Source: an uncultured Gemmatimonadota bacterium (lineage in GTDB: Bacteria; Gemmatimonadota; Gemmatimonadetes; Gemmatimonadales; Gemmatimonadaceae). Taken from it: a stretch of DNA of 64,000 nt. A program made the position numbers and the translations under genes. A model generated the notes under the pieces. That model saw only the letters and a program-made list of their open reading frames with translations. It was not told where the DNA came from and ran no database searches. Of this stretch, positions 45,858 through 55,629 are shown one piece after another; within the stretch, counting starts at the first letter, position 1, and every line of letters begins with the position of its first letter. The stretch is taken from contig CAMLDY010000002.1 in the NCBI GenBank assembly GCA_946478895.1, positions 1 through 64,000 of the forward strand, given 5' to 3'.

Positions 45858-46748
45858 TCACTTTATCTCGACGCCGTTCTCCTGTTCGATAATCTTGACC
45901 GCTTCGACGTGATCGACATCCTCGCCGAGAATCTCTCGCGCAGAATGAAAGCGCTCCGCCGTCAGCGAGATGATCGGTGTGCTCACGCCAAGATCCTCCG
46001 CCAACACGGACGCTATTCCGATGTCCTTGTCGAGGAGCGCAAGACGAAACGTGCGTGGGAATGCCCTCGTCAGCACTCGCTGTGGAATCAAATTCTCCGA
46101 GCTGTTTGACCGCCCGCTCGAGGCATTGATGACCTCGAGGGCGACCTTCGGATCGACGCCTGCCTTGACGAGGACAGCTAGTCCTTCGGCGGTCGACAAA
46201 ATGTGCACGGCGAGCAGCGCGTTATTCACCGCCTTGAGCGCGTCACCCGCTCCAACCGGCCCGGCATGAATGATCTTCTTGCCAAAGGCCTCGATGACCT
46301 CTCTCACCCGGTCGAAAACGGTGACCTCGCCGCCCCACATGACCGTGAGAGTGCCGGACCTCGCGGCCGTGGTACCCCCGCTCACGGGCGCGTCGATGAA
46401 TTCAACCCCGCGACCGCCAAGCTCGGCGGCGATCGAGCGGGAAGTCGGCGGATCGCCCGATGTGCAGTCAATCATCACCGCGCCCTTGGCCAGCGACTCC
46501 AGCATCCCGCCCTCGCCGTGCAGAACCGCCTCCACCTCGACGGATGATGGCAGGCAAGTTACCACAACCTGCGCACCCCTCACCGCGTCGGAAGGCGTGG
46601 CTGCCACTTTCGCCTTGTGCGACGCGACGAAATTTTCGGCCTTCGATGGTGTGCGATTCCACACCACCAGCTCGAACGGATCACGCGTCAGGTGGGACGC
46701 GATCAGGCTCCCGATGTCGCCCAGTCCGAGAAATGCCACGCGCGTCAT
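45858..46748 (-). CDS. 3-hydroxyisobutyrate dehydrogenase-family oxidoreductase
   Basis: This 296-residue beta-hydroxyacid dehydrogenase has the NAD(P) motif VAFLGLGDIGSLIASHL, the substrate-site signature DAPVSGGTTAARSGTLTVMW and the catalytic Lys in GDALKAVNNALLAVH. The family includes 3-hydroxyisobutyrate dehydrogenase, tartronate semialdehyde reductase and imine-reductase-like enzymes, so the substrate is open. I start at the ATG at 46746-46748; a much longer in-frame reading runs through the beta-lactamase gene and is not real. It overlaps that gene by four bases. Confidence 0.88.
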   Translation of the reverse strand: MTRVAFLGLGDIGSLIASHLTRDPFELVVWNRTPSKAENFVASHKAKVAATPSDAVRGAQVVVTCLPSSVEVEAVLHGEGGMLESLAKGAVMIDCTSGDPPTSRSIAAELGGRGVEFIDAPVSGGTTAARSGTLTVMWGGEVTVFDRVREVIEAFGKKIIHAGPVGAGDALKAVNNALLAVHILSTAEGLAVLVKAGVDPKVALEVINASSGRSNSSENLIPQRVLTRAFPRTFRLALLDKDIGIASVLAEDLGVSTPIISLTAERFHSAREILGEDVDHVEAVKIIEQENGVEIK

Positions 46749-47650
46749 TGTGAGATGCGCCCCGCTGCGGATTGTCCGAGTCCCCCGTTGTACTCGTAAA
46801 CGATTCTCGAGAGGTCGGCAATCAGTTTGTCGGATTTCTTCTGGTCGGTGATGCCTTTGGTCAGGACGACGAGCACGTAGGGACTCCTGTTGGACGGATA
46901 GACGATGGCGGCGTCGTGCGCCACGGCGGTGATGTCGCCGGTCTTGTGCGCGACCTTTACCCCGGCCGGCAGGCCCGCGGGGATGCGTTCGTTGAACTCC
47001 TGCGCGAGCAGGATCGACAGCATGCCACGCGTCGCTTCCGGCGACGCGGCCTTGCCCTCCTGTATCGCGCCAAGAATGATCGCCAGATCTCGCGCAGTAG
47101 TGGTGTTGTTGAGTCCCCGCTCGAAAGCTTTGCCATCCTCGACGCCCCGCAATACCTGAATCCGAGCCGCACCCAGCGATCGCATTGTCCGTGTCACACT
47201 CTGGGCACCGACGAGGGTGATCAAGGTATTCGTCGCGAAATTGCTGGAGCGCGTGATCATCAAACGCAGGAGCGTGTCGATTGGCACGCGCTCGCCGATG
47301 CGCCTGTAGAGCGTTGAGTCGCTGTCCGACCCTGGATCGAGAGCGTACGGCGAGCCGTCCACTATCGATGCGAACTGATTCACCAGCAGCAACCCCTGGT
47401 GCATTCCGAACGAACCGGAAGCTGCTGCGCGGAAGAGCTCGATCATCACCGGCACCTTCATCGTGCTCGCAGCGTGAAAGCTCGAGTCGGCGTCCACAAA
47501 GATCGTGTCGCCGGAGCCGAGATCGATGTACGCGAGGCCGACCTGGGCGCCAGGCTCCTGCGCAATGCGATTCTGAATCCGCTGCACTACCAGCGAATCG
47601 GCGGGTGCCGCCGCCAGACCGAGCACGGCGGCGGCCAGCAGGAAGATCAT
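46745..47650 (-). CDS. Class A beta-lactamase-family serine hydrolase with all catalytic motifs
   Basis: This 301-residue protein has a signal peptide (MIFLLAAAVLGLAAAPADS) and a class A beta-lactamase fold. Motifs: S62-T-M-K65 (the SXXK nucleophile), S135-S-N137 (SXN), E177-R-G-L-N181 (the omega-loop ExxLN general base) and K236-T-G238. All residues of a working acyl-enzyme and deacylation cycle are visible, so it could hydrolyse penicillins or cephalosporins in the periplasm. No regulator or mobile element is nearby, so it looks like an intrinsic gene. Its end overlaps a dehydrogenase. A PBP-like carboxypeptidase role cannot be excluded. Confidence 0.82.
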   Translation of the reverse strand: MIFLLAAAVLGLAAAPADSLVVQRIQNRIAQEPGAQVGLAYIDLGSGDTIFVDADSSFHAASTMKVPVMIELFRAAASGSFGMHQGLLLVNQFASIVDGSPYALDPGSDSDSTLYRRIGERVPIDTLLRLMITRSSNFATNTLITLVGAQSVTRTMRSLGAARIQVLRGVEDGKAFERGLNNTTTARDLAIILGAIQEGKAASPEATRGMLSILLAQEFNERIPAGLPAGVKVAHKTGDITAVAHDAAIVYPSNRSPYVLVVLTKGITDQKKSDKLIADLSRIVYEYNGGLGQSAAGRISQ

Positions 47651-47666
47651 CGAGCAAGCCTGTCGG

Positions 47667-49064
47667 TCAAACGCGGAGTCCCGTTCGAATCGCCGGGTGG
47701 CTGCCGGTTTGATGCACTTCGGTCCAGATGCTCTCGTTGTGCTGATCGCGGAGGAAAATCGAGCCGACCACCACCGTGATCAACGCGACGACGATCGGAA
47801 ACGCCAGGCCGGCGTAGATGTTCCCCGTCCGCGCCACGAGACTCGTCGCGATGATCGGCAGGAAGCCTCCGAACCAGCCGTTGCCAAAGTGGTAAGGCAG
47901 CGAGAGCGATGTGTACCTGATCTTGGCCGGGAATGCTTCCACCAGAAATGCGGCGATCGGGCCGTAGACCATGGTGACGAACACCACCTGGACGAAGACC
48001 AGCAGCGTCAGCATCACCGCATTCACCGGACTCGAATAAAACTTCATCGCGTGATAGATCGGGACATACAGAATTGCGGCGAGCAGATTGCCCGCAATCA
48101 TGATCTTCTTCCGACCGATCCTGTCGGAGAGCCCGCCGAACACCACGAACAGCGGTGCGCCGAGCACCAGCGCGATCGCAACGCATACGTACGACGTGAA
48201 CAACGGCACCTTGAGCACCGTCTGCATGAACAGCAACGCGTAGAACTGACCCGTGTACCAGACCACCGCCTGGCCGGCGGTTGCCCCGAACAGCACCACC
48301 AGAAATACCTTCCAGCGTGACCAGGTTCCGAAGCTCTCCTGAATCGGCGCGGTAGATGTCCGGCCTGATTCCTTGAGAATCGAGAACAGCGGTGATTCCT
48401 GGAGTCGCATGCGGATGTAATACGAAATCGCGACCAGGAGGATCGACAGAATGAATGGAACCCGCCATCCCCAAACCTTGAACGCGTCCTCGCCGACCAA
48501 CCCCCGCACCACGAGGATCACGATCAGCGAGACGAATAGTCCGAGCGTCGCCGTCGTCTGAATGAAGCTGGTGAAATAACCGCGACGACCATCGGGCGCG
48601 TGCTCGGCGACGTAAACGGCCGCGCCGCCGTATTCCCCGCCCAGCGCCAGGCCCTGCAGCAGCCTGAGGATCACCAGAATGATCGGCGCTGCGATGCCGA
48701 TGCGGTCGTAACCGGGCAAAAAGCCGATTGCAGCAGTCGAACCGCCCATAATGAGAAGCGTGGTCAGGAATGCGAACTTACGCCCGACGAGATCGCCGAT
48801 GCGGCCGAAGACGAGCGCGCCGAATGGGCGAACCGCGAACCCGACGGCGAACGTAGCCAGGGTCTTCAGAAAGCTCGCGGTAGGACTGCTGCCTGGGAAA
48901 AACTGCGTGGAGATGATCGCCGCCAAGCTGCCGAAGATGTAGAAGTCGTACCATTCGATCATCGTGCCGACCGAAGACGCGGTAATGACTTTCCATATCC
49001 CGCGCGCGTCCGGCGCTCCGCTTCGCACCACAGCCGGACTCGAGTCCCGAACCCCGGAAGTCAT
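47667..49064 (-). CDS. MHS-family MFS transporter (metabolite:H+ symporter)
   Basis: This 465-residue protein has about 12 membrane helices. The MFS loop motif is FGALVFGRIGDLVGRKFAF and a second is GLSDRIGRKKIMIAG. The opening TASSVGTMIEWYDFYIFGSL is typical of the MHS (sugar/osmolyte/dicarboxylate symporter) branch, whose members import compounds such as shikimate, proline or citrate. I start at the ATG at 49062-49064; the upstream extension is not transporter-like. It ends 16 bases before the beta-lactamase gene. Confidence 0.9.
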   Translation of the reverse strand: MTSGVRDSSPAVVRSGAPDARGIWKVITASSVGTMIEWYDFYIFGSLAAIISTQFFPGSSPTASFLKTLATFAVGFAVRPFGALVFGRIGDLVGRKFAFLTTLLIMGGSTAAIGFLPGYDRIGIAAPIILVILRLLQGLALGGEYGGAAVYVAEHAPDGRRGYFTSFIQTTATLGLFVSLIVILVVRGLVGEDAFKVWGWRVPFILSILLVAISYYIRMRLQESPLFSILKESGRTSTAPIQESFGTWSRWKVFLVVLFGATAGQAVVWYTGQFYALLFMQTVLKVPLFTSYVCVAIALVLGAPLFVVFGGLSDRIGRKKIMIAGNLLAAILYVPIYHAMKFYSSPVNAVMLTLLVFVQVVFVTMVYGPIAAFLVEAFPAKIRYTSLSLPYHFGNGWFGGFLPIIATSLVARTGNIYAGLAFPIVVALITVVVGSIFLRDQHNESIWTEVHQTGSHPAIRTGLRV

Positions 49065-49098
49065 CGCGATGGCTCCTTTGGAATCGCGTTGAAGTTGC

Positions 49099-49908
49099 TC
49101 ACCTGATCCAGCCCCGTCTTCGGTACGTGTCGGTAGCGAAGCTCTCGTAAAGCCAAGATTGAAACGAGTGGAGCCGGGCTTCCGCATTGCTGCCCGGAGC
49201 GAGGCCCGAGTTTCGGACCCGCGCCGGCACGCAGACCACCCTGAAACCGACGGCCTCGAAAGTAGCACACGCCCGTCGGGTGTGCATCGGAGAGGTAACC
49301 ACTGCGATGGTCCGCCAGCGGTTCTTTTCCGCGAGCTCCCTCATCCGCAACGCTTCCGTCCGTGTCGTAAAAATCGAGTCGATGAAGTTGACGGACAGCG
49401 GGGCCGCTGCGAGACTCTCCACCCGCTCTAGATCCAGCGAATCGGAAGTGTCGGCATTGCCAAACTTTCTGCGCTCGCGCGACACCATCAGCGACGACGA
49501 GATTCCCGATCTGGCCAGCTCGAGACCCGAAAGAAAGCGGTCCAGAGTCTCGGATTTCATCAGCCCATCGGGCGTGATCCCCATCGATAACACCGCGATC
49601 GCATCGACTCGCGGCGGCAGCGGGTCGCTCCTGATGAGAGAACTGGCGAGCGCGGCGACGAGTGGCGTGTATCCGACGGCAACGCAAAGGAGCGCGAGAA
49701 TCCCGGCGCCAATCCACAACAGCGGCCGAAGCCGCGTGACGCCAAGACCTGCTCCCACAATGGCTGCCGGAATGAACAGCGCGAGGTCGGGACGCCGGAG
49801 CAGTTGCTGCACGCCGAGCACCTGGGCGACTACGGCGCACAAGGCGCCGAGTATCGCGCCGGTCACCGCGTGTAGCATCAGCGTCTTCGGTCGGGTCGCT
49901 CCTTGCAC
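49099..49908 (-). CDS. DUF218 (YdcF/SanA-like) membrane protein
   Basis: This 269-residue protein has three N-terminal membrane segments (to about residue 90) and a DUF218 domain with the pattern DAIAVLSMGITPDG, ERVESLAAAPLSVNF and IAVVTSPMHTRRACATFEAVG. SanA-like members act in envelope barrier function; YdcF-like members bind SAM. The domain faces either side depending on topology, which is not resolved. It lies 34 bases upstream of the MFS gene on the same strand. Confidence 0.8.
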   Translation of the reverse strand: MQGATRPKTLMLHAVTGAILGALCAVVAQVLGVQQLLRRPDLALFIPAAIVGAGLGVTRLRPLLWIGAGILALLCVAVGYTPLVAALASSLIRSDPLPPRVDAIAVLSMGITPDGLMKSETLDRFLSGLELARSGISSSLMVSRERRKFGNADTSDSLDLERVESLAAAPLSVNFIDSIFTTRTEALRMRELAEKNRWRTIAVVTSPMHTRRACATFEAVGFRVVCVPARVRNSGLAPGSNAEARLHSFQSWLYESFATDTYRRRGWIR

Positions 49909-49960
49909 GGGCCCAATTTAGCTCGGGGCGTGACGCGCTTGCGATGTGAGATACGGTCCG

Positions 49961-50581
49961 TCAGGCAGCCGAGCCTCGTGCGCCGGCGCGCGCGGCGCGG
50001 TACCAGTCGCCGGATATCAGTCGGCGCAGGGTGAGAATGATGCGCCGCACCAAAAGAATTAGCAGGACCAGCAGCGCGATCGCGAGTGCGAGAGTGACAT
50101 AGGGATGGTGCCAAACCGCGAGGCCCACAGCAGCGACGGTGCCCAATTCCCCGAGGTTGGCGATCGCGTTGGTGAACGGTTCCGGCGACGCATCCACGGC
50201 ATACCGAAGCCCAAGCTTTGTGCCGTGGGTAGTCGCCGCGAGACCGCCACCCAGGAGCACCGCCGGCACCACCATCGCCGGACTCACGTGATAGACCGTT
50301 GCCGCGGCCAGGACTGCCGCCGCGAGCGGCCGCACGCCGCTTTGGATGGTTTCCCAGACGCTCGCCAACCCAGGCACGAGCGTAACGAGAAACTCGACTG
50401 CGTAAATCGCGAAGGCGAGCCCAAAAACCCACGGGCTACCAACAACGTCGAGACCGGCGGGAAGATGGCCAACCCAGCCGCGATTTTCGGCGAGTCCAAG
50501 AATCGCGACCGTCGCCGGCACGTTAATCCCGGCAGCGTACGCAACGCCCAGTGCCTGGGCGAGGATTCCAAGCGAATTCAC
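49961..50581 (-). CDS. DUF4126 integral membrane protein
   Basis: This 206-residue protein has about six hydrophobic helices, including VFGLAFAIYAVEFLVTLVPG, and the DUF4126 start ILAQALGVAYAAGINVPATV. It ends with a basic cytoplasmic tail (RRLISGDWYRAARAGARG). The family is widespread and uncharacterised. It is transcribed alone or with the downstream DUF218 gene, 52 bases away. No start ambiguity is apparent. Confidence 0.8.
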   Translation of the reverse strand: MNSLGILAQALGVAYAAGINVPATVAILGLAENRGWVGHLPAGLDVVGSPWVFGLAFAIYAVEFLVTLVPGLASVWETIQSGVRPLAAAVLAAATVYHVSPAMVVPAVLLGGGLAATTHGTKLGLRYAVDASPEPFTNAIANLGELGTVAAVGLAVWHHPYVTLALAIALLVLLILLVRRIILTLRRLISGDWYRAARAGARGSAA

Positions 50582-50638
50582 GGCGGGTCAGCGGGCAGAG
50601 TTCGTGCCCGCTGATTTACAGAATTATGCCGGCAGGCG

Positions 50639-51010
50639 CTACGGCTTCTTCGAGCTCCCGGGCGGGATTGACTGCGCGGCGGAAATCCGGTCGGCAGCGG
50701 TCTTCAGCGCCTGCTGAATCGCAACGGACTCTTCGGCAACGACCTGCTGGGTGGTTGTGACAAGCCCGGAAGCCACGTTCACCGCAGCCGCTTTGATCTG
50801 GGGATCGGACGTGATTCTCTGGGCCAGCGCCTGGACTGCACGAGCCAGATCCTCCAGTGATTTCTGGAGCTCGGGCGACGGCTTGAACGTTACCGAATCG
50901 GTCCTGGCTGACTCCTTGGACTTCGAAGGCGTATCGGGCTGCTGAGACCGCGCCGCCGAAGTCGTCGCAAGCCCAATCAGCAGCACCATCAAGATTGCAA
51001 TACGTTTCAT
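50639..51010 (-). CDS. Hypothetical exported helical protein
   Basis: This 123-residue protein starts with a signal peptide (MKRIAILMVLLIGLATTSAA), and the mature part is a low-complexity helical region rich in Ala, Gln, Ser and Val (LEDLARAVQALAQRITSDPQ). No domain is recognised. It would be periplasmic, probably an extended helix or coiled coil. It lies between the DUF4126 gene and a divergent DinB-family gene. Confidence 0.6.
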   Translation of the reverse strand: MKRIAILMVLLIGLATTSAARSQQPDTPSKSKESARTDSVTFKPSPELQKSLEDLARAVQALAQRITSDPQIKAAAVNVASGLVTTTQQVVAEESVAIQQALKTAADRISAAQSIPPGSSKKP

Positions 51011-51114
51011 TGTTATTTCGCGAGTAAGTTCAGAACAACTGTGCCGGCCAGATAACTACCCCACAATAGCACGAAAGGTCTGGCGGCGAAACATTCAATC
51101 CTCGGACCAGTACG

Positions 51115-51615
51115 ATGCCCGCCAACCTCGCGACCAACGACTACATGATCGAGCTACGCGAGACGCTCCGCCACGCCAGACCACTCCTCGAAAGAATGAG
51201 CGATGAGATCTCGGGCCGTCGGCCGGCGCCCGGCAAATGGAGCCCGCGAGAGATAATCGGCCACCTCATCGACTCGGCTTCCAACAATCATCAGCGTTTC
51301 GTTCGGGCACAGTTCAGCGAAGATCTCGAGTTTCCGGGTTACGACCAGGACGCCTGGGTGTCAGTGCAGAAGTATCAGGATGCGGCCTGGAAGGAGCTCG
51401 TCGCGTTGTGGTATTACTTCAATCTCCACATTGCGCGCGTCATGGAGTCCGCCGCTAATGACGAACGTGATCGTCCGCGGGCACGCCACAATCTCGACGA
51501 AATTGCGTGGAAAACCGTTCCGCGAAATCAGCCGGCGACACTCGACTATTTCATGCGCGATTACGTCGCGCACCTGAGGCACCACCTCTCGCAAATCGGC
51601 TTTCCCACCGACTAG
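51115..51615 (+). CDS. DinB-family (YfiT-like) protein
   Basis: This 166-residue four-helix-bundle protein has the DinB pattern: GKWSPREIIGHLIDSASNNH near residue 50, with a metal-ligand His, and a C-terminal RDYVAHLRHHLSQIGF with further His residues. DinB/YfiT proteins bind a divalent metal and include thiol S-transferases; in bacillithiol producers some are BSH transferases, which may tie in with bshA in this window. That link is inference. It overlaps the convergent TolB-like gene by four bases. Confidence 0.8.
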   Translation: MPANLATNDYMIELRETLRHARPLLERMSDEISGRRPAPGKWSPREIIGHLIDSASNNHQRFVRAQFSEDLEFPGYDQDAWVSVQKYQDAAWKELVALWYYFNLHIARVMESAANDERDRPRARHNLDEIAWKTVPRNQPATLDYFMRDYVAHLRHHLSQIGFPTD

Positions 51616-52670
51616 TCAATCCAGTCCGCGACGAAGATGTTGGTCTCGTGCGGATTCGCGTCGTGGCGGTTCGATGCCCACACCAGCCGTTTCCCATCCG
51701 GACTGAACATCGGAAATCCATCAAAGGTCGAAGCCGTCGTCACCTGCTCGAGATGCGATCCATCGGGATCGATCAGGAAAAGATCGAAATTGCCAAGCTT
51801 CGGATCGGTGTGATGGTTGGACGAGAAGATGATTTTCTTCCCGTCGGCGGTCCACGACGGTCCGAAGCTGGCCGCGCCGAGGTGGGTGATCTGGCGCTGA
51901 TCGGTGCCGTCAGCGTTCATCAACCATAGGTCCATTTTGTTCGGCCGGACCAGTCGCTGAGCGAGGAGATCCTTGTACGCCTTGATCTCGGCGTCAGTCT
52001 GTGGATGGTTTGCCCGGTAAACGATCTGCTTGCCGTCCGGCGACCACCATGGCCCGCCGTCGTACCCAAGTTGGTGGGTGAGCTGCTTCAGTCCCGTCCC
52101 GTCGGCGTTCATTACGTAGATGTCGAGGTCGCCGCCTTTCAAAGAGGTGAATACGATTCGCTTTCCGTCAGGCGACAGCACTGCTTCGGCGGTATAGACG
52201 CCAAACCGGGTGAGCCTTCTAAGAGCGGACCCGTCGCTGTTGGCGGTATAAATGTCGAACGGATCCAGCCGCCAGACGTAGCCCTTCGAAGGATCCGGTC
52301 GGGGCGGACAGACCTTCTCTAATGCCTGGCTGGAGGCGTAAAGCACCCGGCGGTCGCCATTCATGAAATAGCCGCATGTCGTCTTGCCAACGCCGTTGGA
52401 GATCCGCCGGACTCCTGAGCCGTCGACGTTCATGATGTACTGCTGGTCGCAAGTCCGCCCGTCCCTGGTGCTCTGAAAAATCAACCGGCGACCGTCGTGA
52501 CTGAAGTACGCTTCGGCATTCTCGCCACCATCGGTGAGCTGCCGAATATTCCGCAGGTGCGCCTCACCAGGCTCGGATGGAATGGTCAGCGAATGAGCCG
52601 TCCCTTGCGCCTGAGCTTTCGCGGCCCAAAGACCAACCGCCAGAAAAGCGAGAGCTGCTCTCAAGTACAT
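51612..52670 (-). CDS. Secreted TolB-like beta-propeller (PD40 repeats)
   Basis: This 352-residue protein has a signal peptide (LRAALAFLAVGLWAAKAQA) and about six WD40-like PD40 repeats. The repeated unit has the pattern SPDGKRIVFTS, with NADGT/NVDGS between blades (for example DIYVMNADGTGLKQLTH and WSPDGKQIVYRANH). Proteins of this kind are periplasmic propellers, some fused to or partnering TolB and dipeptidyl peptidases. No catalytic domain is attached. Its end overlaps the convergent DinB-family gene. Confidence 0.85.
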   Translation of the reverse strand: MYLRAALAFLAVGLWAAKAQAQGTAHSLTIPSEPGEAHLRNIRQLTDGGENAEAYFSHDGRRLIFQSTRDGRTCDQQYIMNVDGSGVRRISNGVGKTTCGYFMNGDRRVLYASSQALEKVCPPRPDPSKGYVWRLDPFDIYTANSDGSALRRLTRFGVYTAEAVLSPDGKRIVFTSLKGGDLDIYVMNADGTGLKQLTHQLGYDGGPWWSPDGKQIVYRANHPQTDAEIKAYKDLLAQRLVRPNKMDLWLMNADGTDQRQITHLGAASFGPSWTADGKKIIFSSNHHTDPKLGNFDLFLIDPDGSHLEQVTTASTFDGFPMFSPDGKRLVWASNRHDANPHETNIFVADWID

Positions 52671-52859
52671 GCCTCCAAGATTTTACAACACCATGACACG
52701 GCGACCATGGCGCGCCGTGATATCAACCGGGAAGATAGCAGCCGGCCGTAAACGTGGTTCCAACCCTTTATCGCCTTCTGCGGTCTAAGGTAAAAACCCG
52801 GTGGGCCGGCTCCAGGAGTCCGTCCCGTCCGCCGCACGTTCCACCCTCAGGAGCCAGAT

Positions 52860-55610
52860 ATGCCCGAAGTTCGGTCAGCGTCATTTTGGCCGCTCGCCCT
52901 TGCCTGCATTCTGACCTTCATCGCGACGTCGCCCGCATCCGCGCAGAAGGTTACCAGATCCCAAAATGATCCCCGGCCGGTAGCCCGAGCAGTGCTTCGG
53001 CAGGGTGACATCTCGATCGACGGCAAAATCGATGAGGCAGCCTGGAGTGCCGCCACCCCAATCACCGAGTTGGTGCAGGCCGTCCCGGATGAGGGCAAGG
53101 AACCCAGCCAGAAGACCGAAATCCGCATCCTTTACGACGAATCCGCCCTCTACATTGGCGCAAGGATGTACGATTCCCTCGGCGCGAAAGGCGTCCGATC
53201 TGCCCTGGCGCGCCGGGACCAGGTCATGAACGGTGATAATAGCCTCACGTCCGACCGCATCGCGTTCGTATTCGATACCTTCCGCGACAAGAACAGCCGC
53301 AACTGGTTCGAGCTCAATCCGGACGGCGTCAAAGGCGACCACCAGAATGGCGATCCTTCCTATGATCCGGTCTGGGAGGGAGCGAGCCATATCGATTCCC
53401 TCGGCTGGACGGCGGAATTCCGGATCCCCTTTTCGCAGCTCCGCTTCTCCCGCGATCCAAATCAAGTGTGGGGAATGCAGATCTGGCGCGAGGTCAACCG
53501 TCGCAACGAGCAGGACATGTGGGCGTTCTGGCGCAGCAACGAGTACGGCGGTCCGGCTTACTTCGGCACCCTCGAGGGGATGAACCTCAGCTCCCAGCCA
53601 CGCCAGGTCGAGATCGTTCCCTACGTCACGACCCGCAGCAAGCTGGAGCGCGCCCAATCGGGCGACCCGTTCCACTCCAACACGGAGATGACCTACCGGG
53701 CGGGCGGCGACGTGAAAGTGAACCTCACCTCGAACCTGACCCTCGACGCGACGGTGAACCCCGACTTTGGGCAGGTCGAGGTGGATCCGGCGGTGGTCAA
53801 TCTTTCGGTGTTCGAGACCACCTTCAGTGAGAAGCGGCCGTTTTTCGTCTCGAACTCGCAATACTTCTCAACCGGGGGTTTCAGCTGCTACTTCTGCAGC
53901 AACGTCTCCAGCCTCAGCCTGATTTACACGCGCCGAATCGGTCGGTCGCCGCAGCTGGCCGGCCTGTTGTCGGGCCGGTCCGACTTTATGGACGCCGCCG
54001 ACGCAACTACGATCCTCGGTGCTGGCAAGGTCACCGGTCGGACGAGCAAAGGCATAACCGTCGGGGTGATGGATGCACTCACAAATCGGGAAAGCGCACG
54101 GTTCCGGCCGATCGGGCTCAGTACCGACTCGACGCTGGAGGTAGAGCCGCTCACCAACTACTTCATCGGGCGCCTGAAGAAGGATTTCAACGGTGGCGCC
54201 ACCAGAGTGGGAACAATCACTACGCTCGTAAACCGGGACCTCACCACGCCCGACGAGGTGGCGCGACTGCGCTCGAACGCGCAGGCGGTCGGCCTCGATC
54301 TCGACCATCACTGGGCAAACCGGGCCTACTCGTTCAACGTCCAGAGCGCGCTGACGCACATTGGCGGCGATACCGCCGCGATCCGGCTCGCTCAGTTCTC
54401 GAGCGCCCGCTACTACCAGCGTCCGGACCGCACCGAGACGACCGACGGCCTCTTCTCGACCGAGTTCGATCCGACTCGTCGCAACCTTTACGGTTACGGG
54501 TTCTATGCCCGGGTGGCAAAGGAAACCGGGAACTGGCTCTGGGAGGCGACCCAGAACTGGCGCAGCCCCGGTTTCGAGGCCAACGATCTGGGCGTTCTCG
54601 GCCGCGCCGACTACAAGTGGATGCTGTTCAATGTGTTCCGCCAGTGGACCACGCCAGGCAGCTGGTATCGAAACCTTTACACCATCTGGGGTGCCCAGAC
54701 CCAAGACAATTACGAGGGCGACAAGAACGAGGGCGATGTGCACGCGTGGGTACAGGCGACCTTCAAGAACTACATGAACGTAAGCACGTTTGTGCTTTTG
54801 CATCCAAGCACTTACGACGAGCGCCTAACCCGCGGCGGACCGACCGTCATCCATTACGGCTATAACATGTGGTCGCTCAGCTACAATACCGATTCGCGCA
54901 AACGGATCGTTGGAAACCTCCAGGTGCAGGTCATCCGACCCGTCGACAACACCGAGGGCGGCCGAGTGGCCTACTACCCAGGTGTCACCCTGAAGCCGTC
55001 CTCCCGACTGCTCGTAACACTCTCGCCCTCTCTCGACATCGACAACACCGCCCAGCAGTACGTCACCGCGGTCGCCGACCCAACGGTGGCTCCTGCTTTC
55101 GCGGGCACCCGGTACGTCTTTGGGCGGCTCCAGCAAAAAACGTTTTCGATGGACACCAGGGTGAACATGACCTTCACGCCTAACCTGACCCTCGAGATGT
55201 TCGCGCAGCCGTTCCTGGCCAGCGGGAAGTACTCGAGCTTCAAGGAGTTCGCGGAAACCAGGTCCCGCCGGATGTTCTATTTCGGCCGCGACAATGGCAG
55301 CACGGTGACGACCAATACCGATCCCCAGACTGGATCGACAACCGGTTACACGATCGACCCCGACGGCGCCGGCCTCGCGGCTCCGTTCACCTTCGACAAC
55401 CCGGACTTTAACCTTCGCTCACTCCGCGGGACCGGCGTGTTGCGCTGGGAATACCGCCCCGGATCGACCGTCTATTTCGTGTGGACCCAGGAGCGCAGCG
55501 GCTTCGATCAGTTCGGAAACTTCGACTTCACCCGGGATCGGTCGGCGCTCTTCCGCGATCGCCCGACCAACGTATTCCAGATCAAGGCGACGTACTGGAT
55601 CGGTCGGTAG
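52860..55610 (+). CDS. DUF5916 secreted protein with N-terminal CBM9-like domain
   Basis: This 916-residue protein has a signal peptide (PLALACILTFIATSPASA), a CBM9-like beta-sandwich (about 40-230; ISIDGKIDEAAW, YDESALYIGARMYDS) and a long C-terminal beta-rich domain to the end. The family pattern DFGQVEVDPAVVNLSVFETT with EKRPFFV is clear. The C-terminal half may be an outer-membrane beta barrel, as it ends in a hydrophobic/aromatic strand (FQIKATYWIGR). AGGAG lies 7 bases upstream of the ATG. The function is unknown; carbohydrate handling is suggested only by the CBM9 part. Confidence 0.85.
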   Translation: MPEVRSASFWPLALACILTFIATSPASAQKVTRSQNDPRPVARAVLRQGDISIDGKIDEAAWSAATPITELVQAVPDEGKEPSQKTEIRILYDESALYIGARMYDSLGAKGVRSALARRDQVMNGDNSLTSDRIAFVFDTFRDKNSRNWFELNPDGVKGDHQNGDPSYDPVWEGASHIDSLGWTAEFRIPFSQLRFSRDPNQVWGMQIWREVNRRNEQDMWAFWRSNEYGGPAYFGTLEGMNLSSQPRQVEIVPYVTTRSKLERAQSGDPFHSNTEMTYRAGGDVKVNLTSNLTLDATVNPDFGQVEVDPAVVNLSVFETTFSEKRPFFVSNSQYFSTGGFSCYFCSNVSSLSLIYTRRIGRSPQLAGLLSGRSDFMDAADATTILGAGKVTGRTSKGITVGVMDALTNRESARFRPIGLSTDSTLEVEPLTNYFIGRLKKDFNGGATRVGTITTLVNRDLTTPDEVARLRSNAQAVGLDLDHHWANRAYSFNVQSALTHIGGDTAAIRLAQFSSARYYQRPDRTETTDGLFSTEFDPTRRNLYGYGFYARVAKETGNWLWEATQNWRSPGFEANDLGVLGRADYKWMLFNVFRQWTTPGSWYRNLYTIWGAQTQDNYEGDKNEGDVHAWVQATFKNYMNVSTFVLLHPSTYDERLTRGGPTVIHYGYNMWSLSYNTDSRKRIVGNLQVQVIRPVDNTEGGRVAYYPGVTLKPSSRLLVTLSPSLDIDNTAQQYVTAVADPTVAPAFAGTRYVFGRLQQKTFSMDTRVNMTFTPNLTLEMFAQPFLASGKYSSFKEFAETRSRRMFYFGRDNGSTVTTNTDPQTGSTTGYTIDPDGAGLAAPFTFDNPDFNLRSLRGTGVLRWEYRPGSTVYFVWTQERSGFDQFGNFDFTRDRSALFRDRPTNVFQIKATYWIGR

Positions 55611-55629
55611 CGTTCAAGGCAGCAAATGC

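Noticed and set aside
46749..47657. A 599-codon reading of the 3-hydroxyisobutyrate dehydrogenase gene
   Set aside because: The extra 300 codons lie out of frame over the beta-lactamase gene, which has all its catalytic motifs; the extension is low-complexity and Arg-rich.
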